Shown here piece after piece: positions 49,282 through 58,318 of a DNA stretch of 64,000 bases. The notes under the pieces were generated by a model. It was not told where the DNA came from. It saw only the letters and a program-made list of their open reading frames with translations, and ran no database searches. Both the position numbers and the translations under genes were made by a program. The stretch's first letter is position 1. The number at the start of each line of letters is the position of its first letter. The DNA is from Balneolales bacterium ANBcel1 (GTDB taxonomy: Bacteria; Bacteroidota; Rhodothermia; Balneolales; Natronogracilivirgulaceae): the NCBI GenBank assembly GCA_029688905.1, contig JARULB010000005.1, positions 124,001-188,000 of the forward strand, read 5' to 3'.

Positions 49282-51088
49282 GCGCATAACACACAACGCG
49301 GGTTTCTCCCCGGCAGCAACCCTGGCATTTCTTCTGTTCGTCGCTGTGGCCCCGCTGTTAATCCCGCAGCAACACGCCCTGGCCAGTGATGTGCGGCTCA
49401 CGGCTTCGGTATCCAACGCAAATCCTGTTGTCGGCGAAAGGTTTACACTCAATGTTGAGCTTCAGAGCCGGGAGCCCCGGAACCTTTCGCGTCCCGAACT
49501 GCCGCAGCTTGAAGGAATGCGCTATCTGTCAACGGTACCGAGTACCAGCACCAGCTACTCGCTGGTCAACGGCGTGGCCCGGATGACCTACCGGTACAGC
49601 TTCACCATTCAGGCGGCCGATTCCGGCGCATTTCAGATCCCGGAGGTTTACATTGACGTCGACGGCACCGAGTATGCAACACGGCCGGTGACGGTCATCA
49701 TCCGCGCCCCCGGCGATGACGAATCGCAGCGACCGGGCCCGGCTCGTTCGCAGCAACCCGATATTTTCCTCGATATGGAACTGAGTGAGGAGCGGCCGGT
49801 GCGTGGCCAGCAGATTGTCGCAGAAGTCGTCCTCTATTTTCGAGAGAATATCGAAGTCAGAAATTTCAATATTGCACAGAGCTGGCAAACCGAGGGCTTT
49901 TGGCGGGAGGATTTGAATCAAAGTCAGACCAGGCGCCCGGAATCGGTGGTACTGCAGGGCGAATCCTACCGAAGGGCGGTTCTTGCCCGTTACGCTCTGT
50001 TTCCAACCCGAAGCGGGGAGCTGACTGTGCCCTCGTACGGCATCCGGGCTTCGGTGAGACAAAGCGGCAGCAGTCAGCAGAGCGGGTTCGGCTCTATTTT
50101 CGATGGATTTGGCCGCCAGCGCGAAATACGGCTTGAAACCTCTCCCATAACCATGCGCGTACTCCCGCCTCCCGCACCTCCAGCCGACGGGCAGCTGATC
50201 AGCGCGCTCGGCCGCTTTACCATCAACCGAACCCTGAGTCAGGATCGGGTGAAACTGGGTGAAGCTGTGGATGTTATCACCGAGATCAGCGGTACGGGCA
50301 ACCTCGGACTCATAACCCGGCCGGTCTACGAGTACCCCGTCAGTTTTGATACCCACCGACCAAGAGAGATCGTCGAGCGGGATTTTTCAGCCCCCAGAAT
50401 GGCAGGAACCAAACAGTTCCGCGATGTGCTTATCGCCCGCAATGCCGGCACCTATACCATACCGGAAACTACCATCCACATTTACAACGATGCCACCCGG
50501 CGCTACGAACCGCACCAGCTGCCCGAACTCACCCTCGAAGTGGTACGGGATCCGAATGCCCGCGTGATGCTTGCTCACAGCGATGAATTTCGCCTTACCC
50601 CCGCACGCGGTTCGGTTGCCTGGACCCAATCCACCCCCGCCGCTTTTTACGGATCCTGGCTGTTCTGGCTGGCCCTGATTCTTCCCATGGCCCTGTTCCT
50701 CTACGGCGTCCGGGTCCGGCAATACCGGCAAAAACTGACTTCCGACCGGCGCTTCTCCAGATATGAACAGGCTTTGGGCCGCTCCACATCCCTCCTGGAC
50801 AGTGTTTCGGCCGCCTCCGACGCCAAAACCCTGTACCGGATTATTTACAAAGCAGTAACCAATTTTATCACCGACCGTCTGGATCTCCCTGCGGCGGGTT
50901 TTACTGAAAAGCAGCTTGTTGATGAGCTTCGCAGCAGAAATGTGGAACGGCCGCTCTGCGACCGGATCTTGCGCCTGCTGAATAAATGCGCCACCATACG
51001 GTACGCACCCGATCCTTCCCCGGCAGACGCAGCCGGCGACCTGGCCGAAGCCCGCAACCTCATATCGCAACTCAAAATCCAGTTATGA
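49265..51088 (+). CDS. batD: BatD-family protein (aerotolerance)
   Basis: 607 residues from ATG 49265, inside the end of batC; an in-frame TTG at 49247 would add six residues but is less likely. Signal peptide (hydrophobic about 21-33, ALAS), then Ig-like beta-sandwich BatD repeats (about 40-460: ANPVVGERFTLNVELQS; PARSQQPDIFLDMELSEE; FTINRTLSQDRVKLGEAVD). A TM helix is at about 465-485 (FYGSWLFWLALILPMALFL), and the cytoplasmic C-terminal ~120 residues are helical. Bat proteins affect oxygen tolerance or envelope stress in several bacteria by an unsettled mechanism. The stop overlaps the batE start in ATGA. Confidence 0.9.
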   Translation: MRKTGERITHNAGFSPAATLAFLLFVAVAPLLIPQQHALASDVRLTASVSNANPVVGERFTLNVELQSREPRNLSRPELPQLEGMRYLSTVPSTSTSYSLVNGVARMTYRYSFTIQAADSGAFQIPEVYIDVDGTEYATRPVTVIIRAPGDDESQRPGPARSQQPDIFLDMELSEERPVRGQQIVAEVVLYFRENIEVRNFNIAQSWQTEGFWREDLNQSQTRRPESVVLQGESYRRAVLARYALFPTRSGELTVPSYGIRASVRQSGSSQQSGFGSIFDGFGRQREIRLETSPITMRVLPPPAPPADGQLISALGRFTINRTLSQDRVKLGEAVDVITEISGTGNLGLITRPVYEYPVSFDTHRPREIVERDFSAPRMAGTKQFRDVLIARNAGTYTIPETTIHIYNDATRRYEPHQLPELTLEVVRDPNARVMLAHSDEFRLTPARGSVAWTQSTPAAFYGSWLFWLALILPMALFLYGVRVRQYRQKLTSDRRFSRYEQALGRSTSLLDSVSAASDAKTLYRIIYKAVTNFITDRLDLPAAGFTEKQLVDELRSRNVERPLCDRILRLLNKCATIRYAPDPSPADAAGDLAEARNLISQLKIQL

Positions 51089-52140
51089 GGGACATCCACA
51101 GAAACCAGCCCAGCCCCTCAGCAGCCGCACGGTACAGCCTGCGACTTGCCGCAATCGTGCTGCTTTTGGGCTTGCTGCCTGCCGGAAGTTACGCGCTTGA
51201 AGCCTCCTCCGACAACAGCGGGAACCCGCAATCCCTGTTTAACCGGGGAATTTTTCTGATGGAGGAACAAAATTACCCCGCCGCTCTGGAAGTGTTTCGG
51301 GAAGTTGAGTCGAGAGGATATGCGGCCGGGCCCCTATTTTTCAACATGGCTCTCAGTTATTCCTACCTTGACTCGCTGGGCAAGGCTTCTTATTACTTTC
51401 AGAAGAGCGCGCAGTTTCGGGAAACCCGGCACCGGGCCGAGTCCGGCATGGAGTTTATCGAGACCGAGATGCGCAACCGGGGCACTTTCATTCCGTATCT
51501 GCCATGGTACGCGTTCATCGACTGGTTCCTTTTCGGTATGAATCGGGGATGGTGGGTGTTCTGGAGCTTATTCCTGATCAATACCGGAGTCATGGCTCTG
51601 CTGGCAGGATGGCTGTTTTTTCCAACGGGCGGAACGGCTTCGGAACAGGCTTCCGGAAAAATGCCGTTCGGCACGGACACTACCCGCCGGTGGCTCGCCA
51701 GGGCCGGCGGTTTTGCAGCGATCACGGGGTGTTTGCTGCTGCTGACAACGGTGTCCATTCACTGGGCCGCCCAGGGATACCGGCAGGCGGTGGTGGTATC
51801 GGATTCCGTTCCGCTCTACCAGGAACCCCGGCCGGGCGAACCTGCAGGCCATACCGTCACCTACCGGGAAGAACGATCACGGAACGGCAGCAATGAGAAC
51901 CGGCAGCCGGAACTTGCCGGAGAGTCACGTGGAGCCCGCACCGATACCTCCGCCAATACCCTGCCGGAGGTATCCGCTTCATCCGAAACCGGAGAAAACG
52001 AGGTGGTCGATTTGGCTTATGAAGCGTATACCGTTACCTTACACGTCAGGTCGGGCGGCCGTTACGACGGCTGGTCCTACATACGCCTGAGAAACGGAAT
52101 CACCGGATGGGTTCCCGATTCAGCGCTGCAAATTCTTTAA
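51085..52140 (+). CDS. batE: BatE-like TPR/SH3 membrane protein
   Basis: 351 residues from ATG 51085, which overlaps the batD stop (ATGA); an upstream frame extension to 50986 is disregarded. Signal peptide (about 18-33, GSYA), two TPR-like helical pairs (about 48-125), two TM helices (about 150-175 and 205-222) and a C-terminal bacterial SH3-like domain (about 230-350, YTVTLHVRSGGRYDGWSYI, GITGWVPDSALQIL). A Glu/Ser/Asn-rich insertion splits the SH3 region (about 260-310). The SH3 fold may bind cell-wall peptides. Last gene of the Bat cluster here. Confidence 0.88.
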   Translation: MRDIHRNQPSPSAAARYSLRLAAIVLLLGLLPAGSYALEASSDNSGNPQSLFNRGIFLMEEQNYPAALEVFREVESRGYAAGPLFFNMALSYSYLDSLGKASYYFQKSAQFRETRHRAESGMEFIETEMRNRGTFIPYLPWYAFIDWFLFGMNRGWWVFWSLFLINTGVMALLAGWLFFPTGGTASEQASGKMPFGTDTTRRWLARAGGFAAITGCLLLLTTVSIHWAAQGYRQAVVVSDSVPLYQEPRPGEPAGHTVTYREERSRNGSNENRQPELAGESRGARTDTSANTLPEVSASSETGENEVVDLAYEAYTVTLHVRSGGRYDGWSYIRLRNGITGWVPDSALQIL

Positions 52141-52268
52141 AAACTTCGACCCGGCATCATTCCCCGCAAATAAAACCGGCGTCACTGCCAAACAACAAAT
52201 GACACTGCGTGACCAACGGCCTTTGAACATGGCTTCAAACGGTCCGGGCACAGAAACCATATCGTTTT

Positions 52269-53648
52269 ATGAGTACACCCCTTGAATATCTCCAGAGCCA
52301 CCAGGACACCTTTCGCGAAGAGCTGTTTCAGTTGCTGCGAATTCCGAGCATCAGCGCCGACCCGAAACACAAAACCGATGTTCAGCTCGCCGCCCGGTTT
52401 CTTGCCGGTCAGCTTGAAGCCATCGGGATGGATAACGTCTCCATCGAAGAGACCGACGGGCACCCTATCGTCCTGGGGGAGTATTTGAAGGCTGGTCCCG
52501 ACAAGCCTACCATTCTGATTTACGGCCACTATGACGTCCAGCCGCCGGATCCGCTCGAAAAGTGGCAGACGCCGCCGTTTGAGCCGACTGTCCGCGACGG
52601 CAAGATCTACGCACGCGGCGCCAGCGATGACAAAGGCCAGGCGTTCACGCACATCAAAGCTGTGGAGTCGTTTTTGAAGACCGGCACCGAGCTTCCGGTC
52701 AACGTCAAATTCATCATTGAAGGGGAGGAGGAGATCGGTTCGCCGAGCCTGGTTCCGTTTCTTGCGGAGAACCGGGAACGGCTGAAATGCGATATGGTAC
52801 TGGTATCCGATACGGCCATGTTCGCAAAAGACACCCCGTCGATCACATACGGCCTACGCGGACTGATGTATCTGGAACTTGAAGTCACCGGCCCCAACCG
52901 CGACCTTCACTCCGGGGTTTACGGCGGCGGAGTCCAGAACCCCGTCAACGCGCTCTGCGAAATGATTGCCAAACTGAAGGATGAAAAGGGGGTAGTGCAA
53001 ATCCCCGGGTTTTACGATAACGTCAGGCCTCTCACCGAAAAAGAGCGGGAAGCCTACGCGCAGTTGCCGTTCGACCAGGAGGCCTACAACCGGGAGCTGG
53101 ACATCCAACACGAATTTGGTGAAGAGGGGTATTCGACGCTCGAGCGGGTGAGCGGACGCCCGTCACTTGACGTGAACGGCATTTGGGGCGGATATCAGGG
53201 CGAAGGGGCGAAGACGGTGCTGCCGGCCCGCGCCAACGCGAAAATCAGCACACGCCTGGTGCCCGACCAGGATCCGAAAGAGGTCTACAGGCAGATCGAA
53301 TCCTATCTGCATGAAATTAAACCGTCGGGAGTGGAAATCAAGGTTATGGAGCATCATGGCGGCCATGCCGTGCTGGTCCCTCTGGATTTCTACGGACTGA
53401 AAGCGGCCGCAGCGGCTTTTCAGGATGTCTACGGTAAAGAGGCACTGTTCGCGCGCGAAGGAGGCTCCATCCCGATTGTCGCCGATTTTGCCAAAACACT
53501 GAACGCGACAACCATTCTGATGGGCTTTGGCCTCAACTCCGACTCCATCCACTCACCCAACGAGCATTTCCACCTCAAGGATTTCGAGCGCGGCATGAAA
53601 ACATCCGCCCGCTTCTTTGAGTTGCTTGGTGACTATCTGGAAGCCTGA
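52269..53648 (+). CDS. M20-family metallodipeptidase
   Basis: 459 residues. A CNDP-like M20 peptidase with metal ligands in YGHYDVQPPD (His), RGASDDKGQ (bridging Asp), EGEEEIGS (catalytic and ligand Glu) and a C-terminal His in SIHSPNEHFHLKDF. The dimerisation domain (about 200-370) contains the DLHSGVYGGGVQNP segment. No signal peptide, so it is cytoplasmic. It probably cleaves dipeptides or N-acyl amino acids in peptide turnover. It is 128 bp downstream of batE and ends in an intrinsic terminator. Confidence 0.93.
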   Translation: MSTPLEYLQSHQDTFREELFQLLRIPSISADPKHKTDVQLAARFLAGQLEAIGMDNVSIEETDGHPIVLGEYLKAGPDKPTILIYGHYDVQPPDPLEKWQTPPFEPTVRDGKIYARGASDDKGQAFTHIKAVESFLKTGTELPVNVKFIIEGEEEIGSPSLVPFLAENRERLKCDMVLVSDTAMFAKDTPSITYGLRGLMYLELEVTGPNRDLHSGVYGGGVQNPVNALCEMIAKLKDEKGVVQIPGFYDNVRPLTEKEREAYAQLPFDQEAYNRELDIQHEFGEEGYSTLERVSGRPSLDVNGIWGGYQGEGAKTVLPARANAKISTRLVPDQDPKEVYRQIESYLHEIKPSGVEIKVMEHHGGHAVLVPLDFYGLKAAAAAFQDVYGKEALFAREGGSIPIVADFAKTLNATTILMGFGLNSDSIHSPNEHFHLKDFERGMKTSARFFELLGDYLEA

Positions 53649-53663
53649 TACCGGCAGCCGGCA

Positions 53664-53701
53664 GATTCGCATGTCTTTGTCAGAGCCGCGAATCGCTTTT
53701 T
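53664..53701 (+). terminator. Intrinsic terminator after the M20 dipeptidase
   Basis: GATTCGC (53664-53670) pairs with GCGAATC (53688-53694) around a 17-nt loop, followed by GCTTTTT. It lies 15 bp past the dipeptidase stop in the right direction. The loop is long but the stem is perfect. Confidence 0.55.
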
Positions 53702-53821
53702 GCCGAAGCACAGCGATTGCCGGACGGCAGCCTGGGTAACGGCGTTTCAAACCCTGGGGGGTGGATCAGGCGGAAATACTGAACTTGTGGATGTGCTTGG
53801 GACGCGTTGAAGGAGCCCTGG

Positions 53822-54223
53822 TCAGGATGCCTCCTCCGGATTATAGCGAAACCCGGCGACCGATTCGTCTGTCACTTTCACCGGGTTATTTTTGCCGTCC
53901 ATAAGGACGACCCGCGGCTTGTGCTCGCGGGCTTCCTCTTCGGTCATGCGCGCGTAGGCGATGACGATAATGCGATCCCCCACGTTGGTGAGTCGTGCGG
54001 CCGGACCGTTCATGCACACTTCACGGCTTCCCCGCTTGCCTGGAATGGTATAGGTTTCGAGCCGCGAGCCGTTGTTGATATTGACTACCTGCACCTTTTC
54101 GTAGGTCAGAATACCGGCCGTCTCCAGCAACTCCTGGTCGATAGTGATGCTCCCCTCGTAATACAGGTCGGCCTGCGTTACGGTTAACGGGTGGAGTTTG
54201 GATTTGAACATCTCAAGCATCAT
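53822..54223 (-). CDS. panD: Aspartate 1-decarboxylase
   Basis: 133 residues. The pyruvoyl self-processing site is YYEGSITID: cleavage between Gly24 and Ser25 makes the active pyruvoyl group. FKSKLHPLTVTQADL with the early Lys, NINNGSRLETYTI, NGPAARL and GDRIIVIAYA are standard. It makes beta-alanine from aspartate for pantothenate and CoA. The reading frame starts 11 bp inside the end of panC, showing tight coupling with the other pantothenate gene. Confidence 0.96.
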   Translation of the reverse strand: MMLEMFKSKLHPLTVTQADLYYEGSITIDQELLETAGILTYEKVQVVNINNGSRLETYTIPGKRGSREVCMNGPAARLTNVGDRIIVIAYARMTEEEAREHKPRVVLMDGKNNPVKVTDESVAGFRYNPEEAS

Positions 54224-55130
54224 GATCGGCGGTTTTCCTGGTATTTAACAATATGTTGTCGATAAGTCTGGTGTTACCCAGCCTGGCGGCAACGGCAATG
54301 ACATACAGCCTTCCAACCTCTATAACGGCGGCGGGCTGCAAATCGGGTGTGGATACCAAAGAAAGATAATCAACATCAAAGCCATTTTCACGCAGGGCTT
54401 CGGCCTCGGCCTGAAGCATGGACGAGTCCACGGGAACCCGCCTCCGGCCCGATTCGGCATCCCGGATGGCAGCCGTTACTTTTTTTGATATCCGCTGCAA
54501 TGCCTGAAACAACCCGGAAGCCTTCATTCGTTCTTCCGGGGTCAAATAGCGGTTCCGGCTGCTCATGGCCAGTCCGTCATTTTCTCGCAGTGTCGGCCCC
54601 ATCAGAATTTCAATGCCATGGTCGAATTCCTCGGCCATCTGGCGGATTACGAACCACTGCTGGATGTCTTTCTGCCCGAATACCGCGACATTCGGGCGCA
54701 CGATGTTAAACAGCTTGTTGACAACCAGCAACACCCCCTCGAAATGGCCTTTCCGGGTCGCGCCGCACAGGTGCCGGTTCATCTGAGCGATCCCGATGGA
54801 AATATAAGGCTCCACCCGGTCGTCTCCCGCTCCGTACATCTCGTTGCTGTCCGGGGCAAATACCAGCGATACGCCTTCCTTGCGGCATTGCTCAACATCG
54901 GCGGCAAGAGTACGCGGATACCGGTCAAAGTCCTCTCCGGGGCCAAACTGCACGGGGTTGACAAACACAGAAACCACGACATGGTCGGCGTGCTCCCGGG
55001 CCTGGCGGATGAGCGACAAATGCCCCTCGTGCAAGGCTCCCATCGTTGGCACAAGTGCAATTTTAAGCCCCTGCGACCGCCAATTCGTTACACTCTTCCG
55101 GACTTCAATTTTTTTGTGCGCCAGTTTCAA
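54213..55130 (-). CDS. panC: Pantothenate synthetase
   Basis: 305 residues. Class I aminoacyl-tRNA-synthetase-like fold: PTMGALHEGHLSLIRQA (HIGH-type motif), FVNPVQFGPGEDFDRYPRT, FGQKDIQQ, and AMSSRNRYL (KMSKS-type). It joins pantoate and beta-alanine with ATP. The start is TTG at 55130, overlapping the E2 stop in TTGA, and the end overlaps panD. An insertion of about 15 residues (SGRRRVPVDSS) sits in the C-terminal domain. panB is not in the window. Confidence 0.95.
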   Translation of the reverse strand: MKLAHKKIEVRKSVTNWRSQGLKIALVPTMGALHEGHLSLIRQAREHADHVVVSVFVNPVQFGPGEDFDRYPRTLAADVEQCRKEGVSLVFAPDSNEMYGAGDDRVEPYISIGIAQMNRHLCGATRKGHFEGVLLVVNKLFNIVRPNVAVFGQKDIQQWFVIRQMAEEFDHGIEILMGPTLRENDGLAMSSRNRYLTPEERMKASGLFQALQRISKKVTAAIRDAESGRRRVPVDSSMLQAEAEALRENGFDVDYLSLVSTPDLQPAAVIEVGRLYVIAVAARLGNTRLIDNILLNTRKTADHDA

Positions 55131-56641
55131 AGGGTGCGGTTTACATCAAAGGTTTCCAGCAGCTGCTTGACGCGCTGCACAAAAGCGCCACCCATAGCGC
55201 CATCAATAATTCGATGGTCATAGCTCATGCTCAGGTAAACCATATGGCGGATCGCGATGGTATCCGTTCCATCCACCTCTATCACCACCGGCCGCTTCTG
55301 TATCATGCCCGTTCCAAAGATGGCCACCTGCGGCTGATTGATGATCGGTGTTCCCATCAGGTTACCGACGCTGCCGTAATTGGTGAAGGTAAAGGTGCCG
55401 CCGGCAAGATCGTCCGGCAACAGCTTCTTCTCGCGTGCCTTTACGGCCAGGTCGTGTGTGGACCTTGCCAGGCCCAGCAAATTCATTTCCCCGGCATTTT
55501 TTATGACGGGAACGATCAGGCCGCCTTTTCCGGCTTCTCCGAGAGCGACGGCAAGCCCGTAGTTGATATTCTTTTTAAGCAGGATCCGGTCCCCGTCCAC
55601 CGAACTGTTAAGCATCGGAAACTCGCGCAGCGCCCGGATGGTGGCTTCAATGAAGAACGGGGTGAAGGTCAGTTTGAAGCCCTGCTCCCGCAGGAAGCGG
55701 TCTTTGTGTTTCTCACGATACTGCACCAGCCGGGTGACATCCGCCTCGGCGAATGTTGTGACGTGAGCGGAGGTCTGCTTGGAACGGATCATGTGTTCGG
55801 AAATCACCTTTCGCATACGGTCCATTTTGATGATTTCCACATTCTCTTTCGGCCACACGGGAGATATCTCGCCGGCATCCACGGCGGCCGTGCCCTGCTT
55901 TCCGGTTGCCTTGTGCAAGTCGCCGGATGGCTGGGCCGCTCTTCCGGACTGTACATAATCCAGCACATCCTGCTTGGTGACCCGGCCCTGGTTGCCGCTG
56001 CCTTCGAGCGATTCCAGTTCCTCCTGCGAGATCCCTTCCTCTTTGGCGATGGCCCGCACCAACGGTGAGAAAAATCGGCCGTCCGAGCCCTTGCGTTGCG
56101 GCGGGGTATCCCCTTTGGCGACCGGAACCGGTTCTTGCTGTGAATCGGACCCGGCACCCTGTTGTTCGTCACGGTCGGGTGCATCGGTTGCATCCACCCC
56201 GTTCGCGGATCCGCTGCCGACCTGCGAATCATCCTCTTTTGCCGATGATGCCGCGTCTGCTCCGCCCTTGCCATTGCCACCGGAAGTGCTGTCTTTGGGC
56301 GGTTTCGCCGTACTATCTGCTTCACCGGGGCCGGAAGCCTCTTCTGCGGATTCATCGCCTGTGGAGGATTCACCGGACGCTACCCCTTCGGCCGCATCCG
56401 GATCCGTTTCCAGGACGGCGATGGGTGCCCCTACTTCTACCGTTTCACCTTCATCGACAAGAATCTCCACCAATACTCCGGCTTCCGGGGCCGGAACCTC
56501 CGAATCCACCTTGTCGGTCGCAATTTCCAGCAGGGTTTCGTCCTGCTCGACATAATCGCCGATACTTTTCGACCACTCAACGACCGTTCCTTCCATAATT
56601 GATTCGCCCATTTTGGGCATGGTAACTTCAACTCGTGCCAT
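55127..56641 (-). CDS. 2-oxo acid dehydrogenase E2 (dihydrolipoamide acyltransferase)
   Basis: 504 residues: lipoyl domain (1-80, lipoyl Lys44 in EIATDKVDSEVP), a long Ser/Ala/Asp/Gly/Pro-rich linker (about 81-190), the E1/E3-binding domain (about 192-230, FFSPLVRAIAKEEG) and the acyltransferase core (about 270-504) with the HxxxD motif SMSYDHRIIDGAMGG. One lipoyl domain only. The sequence style is that of the branched-chain/2-oxoglutarate/acetoin type found in Bacteroidota and relatives; the substrate class cannot be fixed because E1 and E3 genes are absent nearby. It is first in an operon with panC and panD, whose pathway supplies the CoA that E2 acylates. Confidence 0.93.
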   Translation of the reverse strand: MARVEVTMPKMGESIMEGTVVEWSKSIGDYVEQDETLLEIATDKVDSEVPAPEAGVLVEILVDEGETVEVGAPIAVLETDPDAAEGVASGESSTGDESAEEASGPGEADSTAKPPKDSTSGGNGKGGADAASSAKEDDSQVGSGSANGVDATDAPDRDEQQGAGSDSQQEPVPVAKGDTPPQRKGSDGRFFSPLVRAIAKEEGISQEELESLEGSGNQGRVTKQDVLDYVQSGRAAQPSGDLHKATGKQGTAAVDAGEISPVWPKENVEIIKMDRMRKVISEHMIRSKQTSAHVTTFAEADVTRLVQYREKHKDRFLREQGFKLTFTPFFIEATIRALREFPMLNSSVDGDRILLKKNINYGLAVALGEAGKGGLIVPVIKNAGEMNLLGLARSTHDLAVKAREKKLLPDDLAGGTFTFTNYGSVGNLMGTPIINQPQVAIFGTGMIQKRPVVIEVDGTDTIAIRHMVYLSMSYDHRIIDGAMGGAFVQRVKQLLETFDVNRTL

Positions 56642-56776
56642 TTCGGTATGTATCCGGAGGTTAGAATTTCAGAGAGATGACCTGACAATATAAAAACTGG
56701 TTACGTCACATATGACTTCAAATTATTGAAAATCGTTCAGATTTGCAGAGACGGGTCCGCGTCGTTGGCCCGTGAC

Positions 56777-58066
56777 TCAAAAAAGGGCTTTGAGACTCTG
56801 GTCCACATCCTTCCAGATATCCTCGGGGTGTTCGATGCCCACCGAGAGCCGGATCAGGTTCCCGGGTGTACGGCTTTCGGCGTGTTCACTGGTTTTGCGG
56901 TGCTCCCAGGTGGATTCCACCGACCCGAGACTGGTGGCCGCAATCACAACCTGGGAGGCGTTAACAACGCCCAGGGCAGCTTCGGCGTCGCCCTTCACCT
57001 GAAATGAGATCATCGCCCCGGGAAGATCCATTTGCCGGGATGCGATCTCCCGTCCGGGATGATCCTTCAGGCCGGGGTAGAAGACCCGCTCAACGGCATG
57101 ATGGGCAAGCAGCCGACCCGCGACAATCTGTGCGTTGGCCGACTGGGTCCGGATCCGGGCGTAGAGCGTTTTCAGGCTTCGCGTCAGCATCCAGCAGTCA
57201 AACGGAGAGGGAACCGCTCCGGCCTGGGCCTGCCAGGTTCTGAAACGGGCCTCAAGCTCCGAAACGGAGAATCCGGAGGAAAGATCCTGCTGCTGCTCCT
57301 GCCGGTCGGACTCTTCCGCAGACGTTTCCGGTGCTTTTCCGGAATCAGCGCTGGCGGTAACGGTATCGGTACTTGTGCCGTTATCGGCATCGGCGCGACC
57401 TAACACCAGTGCGCCCCCAAGCGCATCACTGTGGCCGCCGATATATTTCGTCGTCGAATAGAGCGAAATGTCGGCTCCCAATTCGAGCGGACGCTGGATA
57501 GCGGGGGTAGTCCAGGTGTTGTCCACTACGGTAAGCCAACCCTGGCTGCGCGCCATCCGGCACAAGGCAGCGATGTCGCAAATCCTGAGCATGGGGTTGG
57601 ACGGAGTCTCCATCCACAGCAGTTTCGTTCTGTCCGTTGCTGCGTTTTTTACGGCATCGACGGAAGCCATGTCCACAAAATCAAAGGACAAGCCCCATCG
57701 GGCATATTGATCGCGAATCAGGTTGCGTACCCCGTGGTACAGATCCTCCGGAAGAAGCACATGATCGCCGGGCGATAACAGGTGAAATACCGCCTGTACC
57801 GCCGCCATCCCGGAGGCAAACGAGACGGCATGGCGGCCGCCTTCAATAGATGCCAGGGTCTGTTCCAGCTGCTCCCGGTTTGGGTTTCCGAGGCGCGTAT
57901 AACTCCAGCTATCAGCGGAAAGTCCGGCTTCGGGATGCCTGAAAATGGTTGCCGGCTCCCAGCCGGGCACAGCCGGATCCCCCGGCCTTTCGGGGTGCCA
58001 TCCGGCATGGATCGCCCGTGTTTCCGGATGCCATCCGGCTTGCTTCTGCTTTTCCTGCTTACTCAT
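56777..58066 (-). CDS. Trans-sulfuration PLP enzyme (cystathionine synthase/lyase family)
   Basis: 429 residues. Cys/Met metabolism PLP family: WSYTRLGNPNREQLEQTLA, FASGMAAVQAVF, METPSNPMLRICDI, VVDNTWTTPAIQRPL and the PLP lysine Lys207 in YSTTKYIGGHSDALGG. The end, PGNLIRLSVGIEHPEDIW, is standard. The subtype (gamma-synthase, gamma-lyase or sulfhydrylase) cannot be decided. An acidic low-complexity insertion of about 45 residues (225-268, rich in Asp, Ser, Thr, Glu, Gln) follows the PLP lysine region; most relatives lack it. GWHP occurs twice near the N-terminus. The start is ATG at 58066; no S-box or other known riboswitch was recognised upstream. Confidence 0.92.
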   Translation of the reverse strand: MSKQEKQKQAGWHPETRAIHAGWHPERPGDPAVPGWEPATIFRHPEAGLSADSWSYTRLGNPNREQLEQTLASIEGGRHAVSFASGMAAVQAVFHLLSPGDHVLLPEDLYHGVRNLIRDQYARWGLSFDFVDMASVDAVKNAATDRTKLLWMETPSNPMLRICDIAALCRMARSQGWLTVVDNTWTTPAIQRPLELGADISLYSTTKYIGGHSDALGGALVLGRADADNGTSTDTVTASADSGKAPETSAEESDRQEQQQDLSSGFSVSELEARFRTWQAQAGAVPSPFDCWMLTRSLKTLYARIRTQSANAQIVAGRLLAHHAVERVFYPGLKDHPGREIASRQMDLPGAMISFQVKGDAEAALGVVNASQVVIAATSLGSVESTWEHRKTSEHAESRTPGNLIRLSVGIEHPEDIWKDVDQSLKALF

Positions 58067-58173
58067 AACTTTTTTTTGTAATACCTTTGATGGTAACTGT
58101 TTTTATCTGTTTAAAAATTTTGATTCATAATGTCAGATAGAATAACATCACCGGTTTTAATCATGCGCTTGAG

Positions 58174-58191
58174 TGGCCGAATTATCGGCCA
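58174..58191. promoter_or_regulatory. Palindrome in the divergent PLP enzyme / spmA promoter region
   Basis: TGGCCGA-atta-TCGGCCA is a perfect 7-bp inverted repeat with a 4-bp spacer, midway between the divergent starts at 58066 and 58319. No T-run follows, so an operator is more likely than a terminator. The rest of the 252-bp gap is AT-rich and without genes. Confidence 0.4.
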
Positions 58192-58318
58192 TGGATGTTT
58201 CATGTAAGACACCAAATCGGCGGCAACCGTTTGCCTTTATCTGAAGTTGCACGTTTTTTTCGATGAATTCCCCAAAAAAAACATCTTTGCAGATTTATTC
58301 CAACCTACAACCGGAGCC

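Noticed and set aside
56690-56776. ACGGG/CCCGT hairpin after the PLP enzyme as terminator
   Set aside because: The stem is bulged and no T-run follows in the gene's direction.
58067-58318. SAM-type riboswitch upstream of the trans-sulfuration gene
   Set aside because: None of the conserved S-box or SAM-II sequence elements could be found, only an operator-like palindrome.
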